Positions 24,839 through 37,759 of a stretch of 64,000 bases of DNA are shown piece by piece. Numbering within the stretch: position 1 is the stretch's first letter; each line of letters opens with the position of its first letter. The stretch lies in contig CM043865.1 in assembly GCA_023846275.1 (NCBI GenBank), positions 10,218,068-10,282,067 of the forward strand. The letters are read 5' to 3'. The translations under genes were made by a program, and so were the position numbers. A model generated the notes under the pieces. The model saw only the letters and a list, made by a program, of their open reading frames with translations, had not been told where the DNA came from and made no database searches. The DNA is from Vanilla planifolia (lineage: Eukaryota; Streptophyta; Magnoliopsida; Asparagales; Orchidaceae).

Positions 24839-27079
24839 TGCTAATCCTTTATTATATCGCCATAGCCTACAATACCAAATTATCCCTTGTATTAATCACA
24901 TTGATTCATCTTGAGACAGTAATTAAGAGGGGGGCTCCAACTAACAATTTATATCATCTGATACCATACATTATAGAATAATGGTATCATATTACATTGA
25001 ACCAATATATTATATGTTACATCTATTTGAGTAAATGGGAAGCATTTAAATATTTTAAAATAAAGTTATTTTACTTTGCAAATTATAGTGTTAGTATATT
25101 TTTAATTTTCTTGAATATTTTTAAATTGCATTCTATTTAAACCTCTTGGTAGATCAAGGGATCAAACATGTGACCTCCTTACAGACTTTACCTTTAACCA
25201 ATTTTGGATCAAATTTATAATATGTGTGGTACTCTTCTCCTAAATTTTGAGTGGTGTGGCAAAATGAGTCCAAATTTTATTACCTTTACTATGCTTTTAA
25301 AATGGACACTTAGAAACAAGTTCAATATTTAGCTTTTATAGTTGTTTAAAAAATAAGAGCATCTCTTTGCTCTAATTATTTTTATTTTGTCTACAAACAA
25401 AATTTTTCATTGGTATTTAGTGTCCAGTAGTGTGTATCATCTAGTTTTAGAACCTTAATGTGATGTATTATTATTTTCATAAAATTTTCAATGCATTTCA
25501 AAGTATTTCAAACTCTATTTTTTATTTTGAAGAATCGATTTAACTCTCATAAATTTAACCAAAGTGATTCTATGGTGAGCATCTTCCAATAAAAGTTTAA
25601 TACTAAATCCATCTCTTATTTCATTTAACCTTTTTAGACTCAACCCATTCTCTTTGGTTCGAAAGCTAACCTTTTTCCATCTTGACTAATGATGTCTTTG
25701 GCCATTACAAGTTCAATCATTCAATATGATAGAGAAATGTGTTCGATGGATTGGATAACATTAACATAAAGTTAAATATTTAGGCTATGATATGTTTGAT
25801 AAGGGGAAATCTTTCTCTTATGGATAATAATCTTTGCTTCTAACTTATAATCCTATTATTTATCTTATCAATAAATTATTAGTAACAATATCTCTTATCT
25901 TTTGTTATTGGAGGTACCTCAATTCAAACCTGTATCATCTTCCACGCAAAAATAATGAATTTGTTCACTAAACTATTTAATAAGATAAAATGAAATTGTT
26001 AAAATCTTAATAGACTGCACCTTCATAACATAAGATAACTAGCATAATATCCTTCAACTACGAGGGATCACCTTTTTACATTATGAAGAAATCAAAAAAT
26101 TGCATTATCAATTTTAGTTAAAAAAATAAGATAACTATAAACTTTAAATAAACACTAAAATAAAAATTTTAATAAGATCCCTATCATAGAATAGAAATTA
26201 AATTAATCTTATCAATTGGATATTGAAAAAATTATGGAGATCTAAGTTTATCCCATTTGTTCCAATTTTGATTTTTTTGAATAAAATACAATAGCACCAA
26301 GCTTGAAAATGATGTGAATGTTAATCTGAATGGCCACTTGTTGTCAAATTACATGGCCTATTCGCACCTAATATATTATTCCAATAAGAGATAAGCAGGT
26401 TCAATTTTTAATTAAATGGTTGGATCAAATCTTCAGTGCTAAGTAGAACTCACATGTAGGCTAGTTAAGTTGGCCACCATCAAGCCATCTAATATTGCAT
26501 CAAATTGTTCAATTGCCTCTCTTGTGTTAACTAAGAAAAACTAATTACTTGCATAATGGCTCGATATGATCTAAGTTAGGTATTTTTCCATATTATTTAA
26601 AAATATTTTTAATTTCATATGTTAGTTTCAAGAGGAGAAACTCAGCCTTACACTCATCATTAGTTGCATAATTCTTGGTTCCATGCTTTTGCAAGAAAGC
26701 TCTTTTTATTCAAATGAAAAGAAATCAAAATTATTAAAAAATCATAAAAATTTTTTATTTTTATTTAAGAAATTTTTCCTTAAATTTTTTTAAAATGTCT
26801 ATAAGAAATTACAAGTTATTCTTAAACTAATATTGTTAATAAAATATACTAAATGTCACTTTTCTCAACAGTATAGGGCTCAATTGACTTGGTAATATAA
26901 ATGACATTATTTGTCGTTTTACCTACGCTGCGATTACGTTAACAGTATGTGCAATATCTCATTTTTTTAATACAATAAAATAAGAAATATAAAAGCAATC
27001 GGTTCCTGTCGTCAAATTTTTTTTTATTGTTTAATAATTACTATTATTGAATAGTTTGATGCATTATTATAAAAAATAA
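24839..27079. other. AT-rich intergenic DNA, probably transposon-derived
   Basis: No gene was recognised. The right end adjoins the gypsy reverse-transcriptase/RNase H remains at 27080, so part of this stretch may be the lost 3' half of that element. Confidence 0.45.
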
Positions 27080-28355
27080 TGCTAGAATTGAAGGTAAAGT
27101 TAATTCATCTTTTAAGTATTTGAAAACTATTTTATAGTCTAAATTCCAATCACATTCAACTATCTTTTGAGTCAAGTTAGTAAATAAGATGCAAGTTATA
27201 TGATCCTTTAACAAATTTTTTATTCTAGCATATTATTTCTTAGAAACTTCTTATTTTTGAAACTAATGTAGGCTTGGCCCTCGGTCTCTACTATTACATA
27301 AACTAAGGATCCATTATTATTCCTTAAGCATTAACAACATGAACCAAGAATATTTCTTGTGATAACCAAAATTTATATTAATTCTCTCTCAAAATTTGTA
27401 ACACTTTGTAGATGCATAATGTTATCTTCTATATTTTGAATAAATTAGAATATCATTTATAAATATAATCATAAATTGATCTAAATATTTTTTAAATATT
27501 TTGTTCATTAAATTTAGAAATGTTATAAGTGTATTTATCAATCTGAATAAATCTGAATAGTGAAACCAAAAAATCATAATATTTATATCTTATTCGAAAA
27601 AGTCTTAAAAATATTATCTTCTTTCATGCTTAATTGATAATAACTAGGTCTTAGATTAATTTAGAAAATAAAGTTACACCTTGGAGTTGATCAAACAAAT
27701 AATCAATTCTAAGTAAACGATAATATGTTTTATAATAATCTTGTTGATTTGCTTATTGATATTAAACATTTGAAGACAACTATTTTTCTTTTTATAAGTT
27801 ATTTTAGTGCTCCCTATAGTAATACTCTTAATCTTAAAATCCTTTATCTCATAACTATTGAATTTGTACTTTAATTTTTGTAATTTTTTTAGTACCAATC
27901 TATATGGAGTTATAAAAATCAATTCAACACATAAAACTAACTAAATTTCAAATTTTATCTCTCCTTCTAAAAATAACATTGATAATTCTTCTTGAAAAAT
28001 ATTTATATATTCTCTAACTATAGGTATCTTTGATATTTGAGAAAAGTTTTATTCATGCTTATAATAGGTGCCAAATAACTTTCATATCCCCTATTAATAT
28101 GTTTTTGTGTCTTTATCATAGAAATAATAAGCCTAAAATAAATGAATCTATCTTCTATAGAATCTAAATCTCTATTCCCTTCTCTTAACAATCTATTTTA
28201 TATTAATGATCAAACAAACAATTTATACCCAAATCAAACTCTTAACATAAGTAAAATAGTCAACAAAGAATTTGCTTCTCTTAATTTTTACCTCATCTTT
28301 AATATATGTTTCTACTCTACTCTTTTTTTATTAACTCATAATCTTATAATATCCC

Positions 28356-28382
28356 TATATATATATATATATATATATATAT
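28356..28382. repeat. (TA)n microsatellite
   Basis: About 13.5 TA units, uninterrupted, inside the gypsy remains. Confidence 0.95.
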
Positions 28383-28442
28383 GTAAATATTTTTATTGTG
28401 CTAATATCCTCACTCACACAATCTGCATAATCTTTAACAAAA

Positions 28443-28454
28443 GTTCTGATACTA
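28443..28454 (-). other. Primer binding site of the gypsy element
   Basis: TAGTATCAGAAC on the minus strand resembles the usual TGGTATCAGAGC site for initiator methionine tRNA. It lies 3 bp from an LTR end reading CCTTGACA on the minus strand. Two or three bases differ from the usual motif, consistent with decay. Confidence 0.6.
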
Positions 28455-28457
28455 TAT

Positions 28458-29460
28458 TGTCAAGGTCCCATCTAAATTTTTCATAATAATTAACAATAAT
28501 ATTAGATTAAACATAAATAATTAAACATCTTAAGGCACAAAAAAATCTAGAAAAGGATCTCATGATGAGACAAATTCTAAACCCATCCAATATCTAAACA
28601 ATTTTATTCCAATAACACAAAATAAAATAGTTTATAAGCAAAAGTATAGGCTAAAGATCTCAATTACAAAGTCAAAACATACTAAATGATTGTCATCCTA
28701 TCAAAATACATAAATAATCATATTATTCACAAAATTACACAATTAACTTTATACATAACTTTATACATAACTTTATCCACATACCTATCTAATAAGTAAT
28801 ATCCTCATTCATAATTTTATAATCTCTATCTTAATGTATAGTGAATATATGACCAGCGATATAAATATTAATAGAATTCTGTAGACTTCAATAGATTAGT
28901 GAAAATATATTAACAAAATATAAGATTATGATATCATAGATAAAATCAATATCTAGATAATAAAATATTAATATTAATCATAAACAAAACTATATATAAA
29001 AAAAATTTCAAGTCAATTAATTTATTCTAATTTTCCAAGTTTTACTCATGACCTAATTTACATTTTTTATTAATATTTTCTAAATTTAATAACCAATATA
29101 TATATGACTTTTACCTTCGACATGATAAGCTGGTATTTATCCAAATAAAAATATCTTCACCCTAGCCACCTTAGTCAAGGTACTCGTAGCACTATATAAA
29201 TCACCATATAAAAGAATCTTTACCTTATCTAAATATCTTGCACAAAGTACTAGTAGCATTGTAATATATATTAGTGATATTATCTTAAGAAAATTAGTTA
29301 ATTTTTATTCCATCGTTATAAATAGTTTTGTATCCCTTGAAATGTATCAATGTATAATGTATTTTTATGCATTATCTATATAACCTTATCCCATAATATA
29401 TGGATAATTTCATGTAAAGAATAAAACACATGTTGATGAAATACTAATATCTTAGTGTCA
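28458..29460 (-). repeat. Probable 5' LTR of the gypsy element (outer end uncertain)
   Basis: On the plus strand it opens with TGTCAAGG directly after the primer binding site, as an LTR end should. Text such as GTACTCGTAGCACTATAT and AAGTACTAGTAGCATTG near 29180-29270 resembles gypsy LTR regulatory sequence. The outer end is not resolved and no partner LTR was found. Three copies of a 12-bp unit (TAACTTTATACA) lie at 28744-28779. Confidence 0.45.
28744..28779. repeat. 12-bp tandem repeat, three copies
   Basis: TAACTTTATACA occurs twice exactly, then once with two substitutions (TAACTTTATCCA). Confidence 0.9.
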
Positions 29461-31440
29461 TACATATATTAGGGTGAACCAATAATAATCAAACTGTAAA
29501 AACTTATACTTAAAAATAGATCATATGTTAATATTTTATTATATTTATGTTATAATGATTAAAATTACTCTCTTGAATTTAAGATGAAAAATCATTGTTT
29601 GATTTTTTTTCTTTTAGTTTTTCTATAATATAATACACGTACATAGATTATTATATAATCACAAGTAATAAAACTATAAAATATTTTCTTTGGATTACAC
29701 AACTAGAAGAATCTCTTTTATTTTTTTGTTCTATCACTAAGACATTATATTATATGAATCTTATAATTATATTATATGATTACCACCAATCCTTATCGTC
29801 AACTGTCTGATCTAGCTACTTTTTTGGTCTATGATAAATCATAAAAAAAGATCAAGCATATCTTACAATATGATTTTTATAACTTTTTCCACCCTATACC
29901 TCCCTTAACTTACACTATTTAGCACATTTAACATATTACACGATCAAACCCATTGTATATTATGATCAACTCTTTCATACTGTTTTTATCGACTTACAAC
30001 CATCTTATAATATACTGAATTCATCATACAATATTATCAACTTATGAATATTGTATGATGCCTCAATGGACTATCTAATTCTCTTGTTTTTGAATTGACT
30101 TAAATTGATTGTTCTATATGATCCAACTTAAAATTACAATAAATAACTTCTAACTTTGCTTGGTTTTAATCTAAAAAACTTCTATATCTCTTCAAATTAT
30201 TGCTTATATCTTTCCTAACTCATACAACAAACTAAACACTCCAAATTTGCAAGAAAACGAATTGAGTTAGTTAAAAACATAATTGAATCCATTACGTTTA
30301 GTTCTTTAACATTCTTTTTTTTGTTTTTCTCCTACAACTTACTTTCTAACAGTTTTCAAACTACTTTTCTTTTTTCTTCTTGATTCTAATTCCTTCCTTT
30401 AAGCTACAACAAGTGTCCAACCCTTGCAATATTCTCTTTTCCTCTTCTTCCTCTAGTCAAATCTTGCTTTTTCTCTTTCTTCTTCTTCTCTCTCTTTCTC
30501 TTATTAAATTCTTCCTCTTCTAACACTTCCTCTTTTAATCACAACATTAATCTTATCAAATTAGAGGCGATAATGATTAAATTTACTATGTTACAAAATT
30601 ACCTTCCTACAATTAGAAAATGACTTTTATATCCTTTTATCTTTAAACATGTATAACTAAATATTTAATTATAGAAAAATTATAAATTTAACGATATTGA
30701 ATTTCTCATAAAGAGCTTTTTTAATTATATGCTCAAATAATTTTTTAATTCATCTAAAATCTTAACACATTTTTTAAGATAATTTTAATATATTAATATT
30801 TTAATGATGAACATAATATTTTAAAAAATAAACTTTATTTTATTCAAATACTTATAATTTAACTATGTCAACTTATTCTCATAACTTGAAAATATATGAC
30901 ACATAATAAAATTTTATGATATTATAAATATGCTCAAAGAATATATCATATAATAGAATTATTGAGTTGTTATCCTAATTTGTGATAACACTATCATCCT
31001 TAGCCTTAATTAATTAACGTAGTACATATTCTATTGTTAATTGCTTCTATTGAATGAATATTTTTTTACAAATATTGTATGAATAAAGATTGTTGATTTT
31101 AGATCTAACAAAAAGCACAAATGATGTATAAATAATTTTTAAGAATCCTTATTAATAGTGTAACTAATGCATTCACAATTTTTCTAAGAATTGGAAATGG
31201 TTACTTTATTAGAGTATTAATCATGATATTACATAACATCAAATCAATAAAAGCACATTACTTTTAATCACATCCATTTCATTAACATATATTAATATCT
31301 AAACATGTGATAATGAGTGCATACAAAACAAAAGCATCTACTTTCATTAGCAAATAGTGGAAGTTATTTCAAGGAAATGCTGATTGCCATCTACTTTATT
31401 TCTTCATTGATTAAAATCAGTCAAAACAAACCTAGTTGTT
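29461..31440. other. AT-rich intergenic DNA with a pyrimidine-rich tract
   Basis: No gene was seen. About 29930-30130 holds repeated CATAC/GTATGAT-like blocks resembling the distal part of the dispersed repeat copies. A strongly pyrimidine-rich stretch lies at about 30420-30540. The right end is the promoter side of the gene starting at 31577. Confidence 0.5.
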
Positions 31441-31576
31441 TCTAAAACCTTGCAATTTATTTTGAGAGCCCTAAACACATTATCTCAAAACAAATGCACG
31501 CGGAAAACAAGAAAGCATAAACAAAGGACATCGACTTGCCCAATAGACGGCAGCGGTACCAAGCGAAAGAGGCGTG
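31441..31576 (+). promoter_or_regulatory. Probable leader of the small membrane-protein gene
   Basis: The sequence becomes GC-richer from about 31495 toward the ATG at 31577, as at the other gene starts in this window. No TATA box could be fixed. Confidence 0.3.
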
Positions 31577-31675
31577 ATGATCTACAGGAAGTGGTCGTTG
31601 CTCTCGTCGACGGCAGTGATCTGGGGAGGTGTCGGGGCCATTGGCCTTGCTCAGTTCTTCCTCTTTGGCGGAAAG
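31577..31675 (+). CDS. Small single-pass membrane protein, exon 1 (33 codons)
   Basis: Exon 1 begins MIYRKWSLLSSTAVIWGG and ends ..FFLFGGK, followed by a GTGTGC donor at 31676. It encodes a short basic head (RKW) and one membrane segment (about residues 12-30), which suggests an organelle or endomembrane protein. Its phase-0 end matches the phase-0 start of the exon at 44159. Joined, they give a 64-residue protein ending in a charged, probably helical tail. The head and the later EGEKLRQQDRAKM motif together resemble a small conserved plant protein of unknown function that I know only loosely. The exon is GC-rich against an AT-rich background, as expected of real coding sequence. The ATG is chosen because it gives the compact membrane-protein start; a longer upstream frame is unlikely. 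The main doubt is the 12.5-kb intron. Confidence 0.65.
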
Positions 31676-33389
31676 GTGTGCTCTTTTATGGAAAAAAAAC
31701 GAACTTTTGCCCTTTCCATTTTTAATTCATTTTATAGATAGATCTAGATACTATCGCCTCTGCGTTGCATCGGTCTTATGTTTGTGTAGATAAGATGTGG
31801 TCAAAGCAGGGCATTAAGTTGTTTTCGTAATGTAGGGGCAGATTTTTTTATTTTTCCTCCTGCTCTGATTTGCTTTCTCTTCTAATCTTAAGACATTGAA
31901 CTGCTTTTTTAAATAACGTTCAGCTGCGCCAACTGATTTAACAGTGATTCAACAATAATGATGATATAATAAATTACTAAATACAAGGAAATTGTTAAAT
32001 ATATTGTTTCATTTCTTTAAAACGTGCATAGAATAGGGTAACATGGAACATAATTCAAAGATACATAGAAATTTTGAGGAAAAAGTTATATTACTTTCCT
32101 AAAGTTTAACATGTTATCATCTTTTTCATTTTTACACAGTTATTATGAAATTTAGTAACATATAACCAGTGAACAACCGTTTATGATCAAGCATGAAGTA
32201 GAACAAATTAACATTAACAAACATAGCCACAAAATCTTATTAATGCTGTAACTAATCCTATTGATTAAAATACATGTTGATTAATTAGTTTTAAGAAAAT
32301 GTTACACATACTAAAATTTCAAATCGTATGATGGCATAAGTCCAAATTGACAACAATTAGCTTGTACTCTTAAGTCTCAAATCCAAAATCCAATAGCTAA
32401 AATAAATGCTAATGTTAGCAATGCCATGTGACACCAAATTCATCACTATAAGCCACATAAATCTTCATCCTCATTGTTGATTGCCACTATCAAAGGATGA
32501 AAAGTTGAGGTATTTTCCTTCATAGTGCTTATTTTATAATTGTTGGAGTTTTCCCCACCATTATTGCCTTCATTGTTGATTTTAAAGCATAATTAGATTA
32601 ATGTTTTCTATGATAGCATGAAAAAGAGATTTCAAATTAAAGTTTATTGTTACAAACCATCAACATCATTCAACTATTGTGGTTGAAGTTATTATTCAAA
32701 GAATCAAAAGCATCCATGTCACACTATGGTGATGGGCCTTTCACTATAATCCAAAAGTCTATCTTGCTAATTCGTAATCAATAGTTATATATTTTTTTAT
32801 TTTAGTAATTCTTAGCACAAAGAATAGATATAATTGCAAGCCTTAATATGTTCATGTGATTGCATCAACAACTTTTTACTAAGAACACATACATTTTCTT
32901 TTATCCAATATTATAATGAACATAAACAAGGCTACTTAATCTTTGGGAATAGCCACATTTTGTAGATTAGTAACATCATTGCCAAATAATCTCCATATTT
33001 TATTTAGAAAAAATATGATGAATTTATCACATAATGTAAAACAATATGCTGTAGAAAATGCAAGTTTATTCCTTACTTAGATGTGTTTTTGCTTGAGGTG
33101 TAAGCAATTTGCTTTCCATAATCGTTGATGTGCTCTGTCTTGAAATAATATGATATTTTACACTAATTTGGTTTTGTTTATCTATAACTTTTTAAGTCTC
33201 CTCTCAAAGCTTGCTTATAAGCTTTGGCTTTTGAAAAAAAAAACTCTTCAGAGTATATTGAAATGTTATATTCAACTAATAAGTTATATCATTTGTATCT
33301 TTATAGAGCTGTTTATTTAACATTTATTGTATAATTTGAGTTTTAAGTCAATGTAGATGCTATTGAAATGCTGTGTGTGTGATGTCTAG
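31676..33389 (+). other. Left part of the giant intron
   Basis: Intron sequence after the GTGTGC donor. It is AT-rich, without an open frame of note or a recognised transposon domain. Confidence 0.5.
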
Positions 33390-35400
33390 ACAAGAGGGGA
33401 GTGAATTATATAAATTATAAATTTAAGCTAATCTAAAACTCAAGTAATATAGCAATGGAAGATTTTTCTTTTTCTTAATGACTTTTATAAGATTGGTTTC
33501 AAAAAATGTTATTAGTTTTGAAAACTTGTTGTGTGGAAGTGTAAATAAAATAAAAGACTACAATAGAATCTTAAATTGTTTGGTCCAAACTTAGATTTAT
33601 ATCTACCCTCAACCAAATTGTTAGGCTTGCATTAAATTACTCCATTTTTGTCACAATCAAATATGATTCAACCTAACAATAGGCTAGAGAATGCACAAAG
33701 AACTGGGTCAAAAGACTACACTCCTGTGTAAAAGAGCTTATAATCATTAGGCCAAGCCTATAAAATTAGACCAAGCTTATTACAACAAGCCAATGGATCC
33801 TACAAATCATCAGATCAGAAGACCTTACAACAATTAGTTAAAAGAAAAATACATAGTCCTTACAATGGCACAAAAAGATCAAGTAAAATGTTGAATTACA
33901 ATTTTTTATAACCTAATTTAATTTAAACAAGTGGCAAGTAATATAACTTGATAAAAATACCTATGAAATATTATGCAATTTAGCTTAATATGTGTATCGC
34001 TATGAAGGTTGTCAAGGAAGAGATCAGTGCATGTAACTCACGGCCTTGCTCTTTCTCTTCTCTTTTGCAATTATGAAATCAAAGGATCATACACACCTAT
34101 GTAAAAGAGCTTATAATCACTAGGCCAAGCCTATAACACCAAACCAAGCCTACAACACCAAGTCAAAGGACTTTATAAATCATCGGATCAAAAGATCTTA
34201 CAATAATTAGCTAAAAGACAAATACAAAGTCCTTACAATGACTCAAAGAAATCAAGTGAAAAAGTTCAATTACAATATCTTATAAGCCAATTTAATTTAA
34301 ACAAGGGGCATATTAATATGAAGTTGAAGTAATGTAACTTAATAAAAATACCTATGAAATAATATGTAATTTAGCTTAATATGTGTATCACTATGAAGGT
34401 TATAAAGGAAGAGATCAATGTGTGTAACTCACAGCCTTGCTTTTTCTCTTCTCTTTTGCAATGATGATTTTCAAGTGTTGCTTTCACAAATATTTGCAAG
34501 TGAATATTAACTTCTTCTTTAAGTCTGGACCCTTTTATATAACCTTAAAATGCTCTCAATAGCTCCAAACCCTTAAATAGCTATAAGCAACTTTCCTAGA
34601 AGGTAGTTAAATTAGTTGTTGCAGATCTTAAATTAATCATACTGTTCGATCTGTGGATTGTATAAGTATGATGCCATTATAAAAAAGCTTTGACTGGTTC
34701 ATATGTATTGGTCACAAGTAATCGTACTTATACGATTATAACATCATATATGTATGAATAGTATAACTCATTTAGGTCCATTTTTTTACTCTTCAATTTT
34801 TTCAGGGTTGTACAATACGTTGAAAATCCCCATACTTGTATGATGTATTTCTCAAACACATTTTTTGTAAATAAAGGATCGTACTTGTATGATTGAGATA
34901 TTGTATTTGTACGAAGAAAATCGGTTCACCCTATGCCCAAGTCTCAAATGCAACCTCTTTGATAAATATGATTGCATATGTATAATGAGCATCATCTTAT
35001 TATACAAAGCATATCAACTCCATATCTCTCCTTGAATCTCTCGGGAAAACTAATAACGTACTTGTAAGATACAAAGATTGTACATGTACGCCAATGCAAA
35101 ACCTTAGATCATACTTCATCGCTTTGCCTAATCACATGTTTGATCCTACTGAAGAACTTATCGTACAAGTACGATATATTATTGTATTATACAAATAAGT
35201 TGTATATGGAAGCTAACACCTCTTAAGATAACAACATTCGCATTTGTATAAGCTCTATAAGTACTAAGGATCACCCATGTCCGATTCTCTATTCAATCCT
35301 AAAGCTAACTAGATATATCATACGATTAGCTTATCTTATAAGTACGGTTAGTTCATATTTTACCAGATTAGTTCAAATCATCCAAATTTCAATTCCTATT
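33390..35400 (+). repeat. Dispersed repeat family, copy 3, inside the giant intron
   Basis: The head near 33395 reads AGAGGGGAGTGAATTATAT; a box near 33575 reads TTTGGTCCAAACTTAG, an eroded form of the GGTTCGACT box. The copy contains a tandem duplication of about 370 bp (33707-34467). From about 34620 to 35360, roughly ten degenerate CGTACTTGTACGAT blocks occur every 70-90 bp. No coding capacity was seen. Both ends are approximate. Confidence 0.45.
33707..34467. repeat. About 370-bp tandem duplication
   Basis: Unit 1 is about 33707-34077 and unit 2 about 34078-34467. Both pass through TGTAAAAGAGCTTATAATCA, then a GGCCAAGCCTATAA phrase, CAAAGTCCTTACAATG or CATAGTCCTTACAATG, and TTTCTCTTCTCTTTTGCAAT. 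Substitutions and small indels show it is not recent. Confidence 0.85.
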
Positions 35401-37759
35401 TGATTGGGCTATATTAACTTGTGCAATTTATTATGTGACATATTTGTATATGTAAAGTAACCTAGATAAAATGTATGTCTTAAGTTAAAATCTATATGTG
35501 TAAAAAATAAATTTAAAAATATTTAATCATTTTCACTTAACTTTATTAAATCTTAATGATTTAAATAAATTATTAAATATTTAACATGATATACTAATAA
35601 AGACAAATCTACAAATATCTTCTCTAAATGTTGTTCAAGTTTATGTTTCTCTTTATGTTCATTACAGTACACACCAAAACACTACTGTTAAGTTTATTGA
35701 GTCAGGTGATCAAGCTCTTTACATGATTAACCTATTTGATCTTGAGATGCATGATCTAAAGTATCAAAGAAAAAGATATTAATAAAATAATATGATAATT
35801 TTATTTTCATCAAACTAGTAGTATGAGGATTAAAAGTTTAACAAATGTTTTTTTTAAGACATTTTCTTCAAAATCATTAATTGCTCAATGCATTCTTTTA
35901 TAAATGTAGCCTATTATGTGATTATCATTTGAACTTATAATTTTGAACATATGCAAAGCAGAAAAACAATTTTAATAACTATGAAATAGTTATTATGAAA
36001 TTTTTTGTCAATGATAATGTATTTGTTGAACTTGTGGTTCATATATGATTTGTTTGATGATAAAAAATCATTTCTTAGTTTCTAATATTATTTTTTTAAA
36101 TATTTTTAGATCATATATCTCAAAATTTCTTAGTAAACAATTTAGAGCATCAGTTATTGGCTCAACATATTTAATTAGAAAGGTGTTTAGTGAAAAGGTA
36201 ACAGGAACCATACGTGAAGCCTAAGCAACTTGCAGAGCATTTGTGGAGTGTTCATTATTTGATTTTAGTTTATAAAACTTATTGAGAGTGTGTGAACTTT
36301 AAATAAAAAGAACCACAAAGTTAGAAGCATCAATAAACCATATAAATGATATGCCTTTAAGAGAATCAACCATGTTAACTAAAGATCTTGAACATATATC
36401 CTCCAATCCATTGTTTATCATAATACATTTAGAATGTTTCCCAGAGCTCTCAAAGGACTTATAATCAATTGCACCCTTTTTTTTTACACAAGAAATAACT
36501 TAAATCTAAAATTATGATAAGATGACTTCTTATATTCTAATCGAGTAAAGAATGTATATAACATTAGTTGATGATAAGGACAATTGGATGCATTCATGGG
36601 TAAACAAATATCCTACCACCATCATTCAATTTTCATGTCAACTTGATGCCACCTATCCTTACTTTGAAGTGCAGATGTATGATTGTTCACCTATATTATC
36701 ACTGAAATTATTAACATCTTGTTGTTCTTGTGCAAATGGGCATATCCCCTTCATTTTCTTGTTTTCTTTTTTGTTGAGCAAACTCTTGCAAACTTTTTGG
36801 CATACTACAAGAATTTTTGCAAAAATTACCATATTGCCTAATCTCACTTATGTACTCAGTAGAGTGTAATTTCATTTAATGAATTCTACCATCCATAATG
36901 ATGTTAAAATATTCCAATGTGACTTTTTTTTTCCCATAATGTGATATAGCTTAACTTGCATAATTCAATGCAATGTATTGTTTTGGCATAATAGACTGTG
37001 AATTTATAGATGGTATACATAGATGTAAAACTGGTATTTTTCATGATTTTTACCATCGTTAATGTATAACATACTTATCACAATGGACCAAAAAAGGATG
37101 CACAACTTTATGATGAAAATGCATTTATATTGAGGGAAAACCATTTGGATTTATCGCTTCCTATGAAGACATTAGGATTGCAAGTTCATCAAGAGAGCAC
37201 AACTTATTTGTTAAAGGATTAAATTATAATCACTATGGATTGGATTGCTATGGGAATAAGAGTGAAGAGTAGGGTCACTCTCTCTTAAAGAAATTGATGC
37301 AACATAAAACAAAGATGTATGCTTAAGAGCGACATAAGCGCATTGCAAGGATTCAATCACGTACCAATCTACATAAACCTCTTTTCACGAGACTTAGATC
37401 TTGACAAATACACAACACTTTTTAAATTTAGAAGACTTTGTTATTATAGTCACAAAATTTGAGGAACATAAAGCATGGACATATAAGCCTAAGAGTGGCA
37501 TAAACTTATCACAAGATCTTAAATATGGCTCAATCAAATTTATACTCTTCTTACAACACTCAAATTTTGACAAATATATAATATTTTTCTACTTTAGCCA
37601 TTTGGACTAATGGTTCACCTATACTTTATCATGATTGCATGAATTCTTATGGTTTCTTTTTTTATTTTTTTGCTACTTTAAGATTTCCAAAAAAAATATA
37701 ACAAGAAGATATGAAATTTTGTTCATGAATAGGAGAATCTTGTAATATCTTATTCATGA
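35401..37759 (+). other. Intronic DNA between repeat copy 3 and the gypsy remains
   Basis: AT-rich. Position and orientation suggest that the RNase H and integrase part of the gypsy element at 37760 should fall here on the minus strand, but I could not match it with confidence. The plus-strand frame at 36552-36869 (105 codons) has no recognisable domain. Confidence 0.4.

Larger units (their letters stand above)
27080..28457 (-). mobile_element. Decayed Ty3/gypsy element: reverse transcriptase and start of RNase H
   Basis: Read on the minus strand, the frame at 27922-27674 begins PYRLVLKKLQKLKYKF, the usual start of a gypsy reverse transcriptase. The domain continues through broken frames to LMNKIFKKYLDQF and the catalytic region FINDILIYS (FIND at 27463-27452), where families have FIDD: the first catalytic Asp is Asn. 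At about 27190-27080 a frame reading LTQKIVECDW...FKYLKDELTLP matches the connection between reverse transcriptase and RNase H. Frameshifts and stops are frequent. The primer binding site at 28443-28454 lies only about 550 bp from the reverse transcriptase, so most of gag and protease is deleted or unrecognisable. It cannot be autonomous. Confidence 0.75.

Noticed and set aside
31450..31725. 91-codon plus-strand frame overlapping the small gene's exon 1
   Set aside because: A different frame from MIYRKWSLL..; its peptide is Arg/Lys-rich without a motif and runs past the splice donor.
36552..36869. 105-codon plus-strand frame in the giant intron
   Set aside because: No motif. The gypsy element occupies the opposite strand here, so an antisense shadow is likelier.
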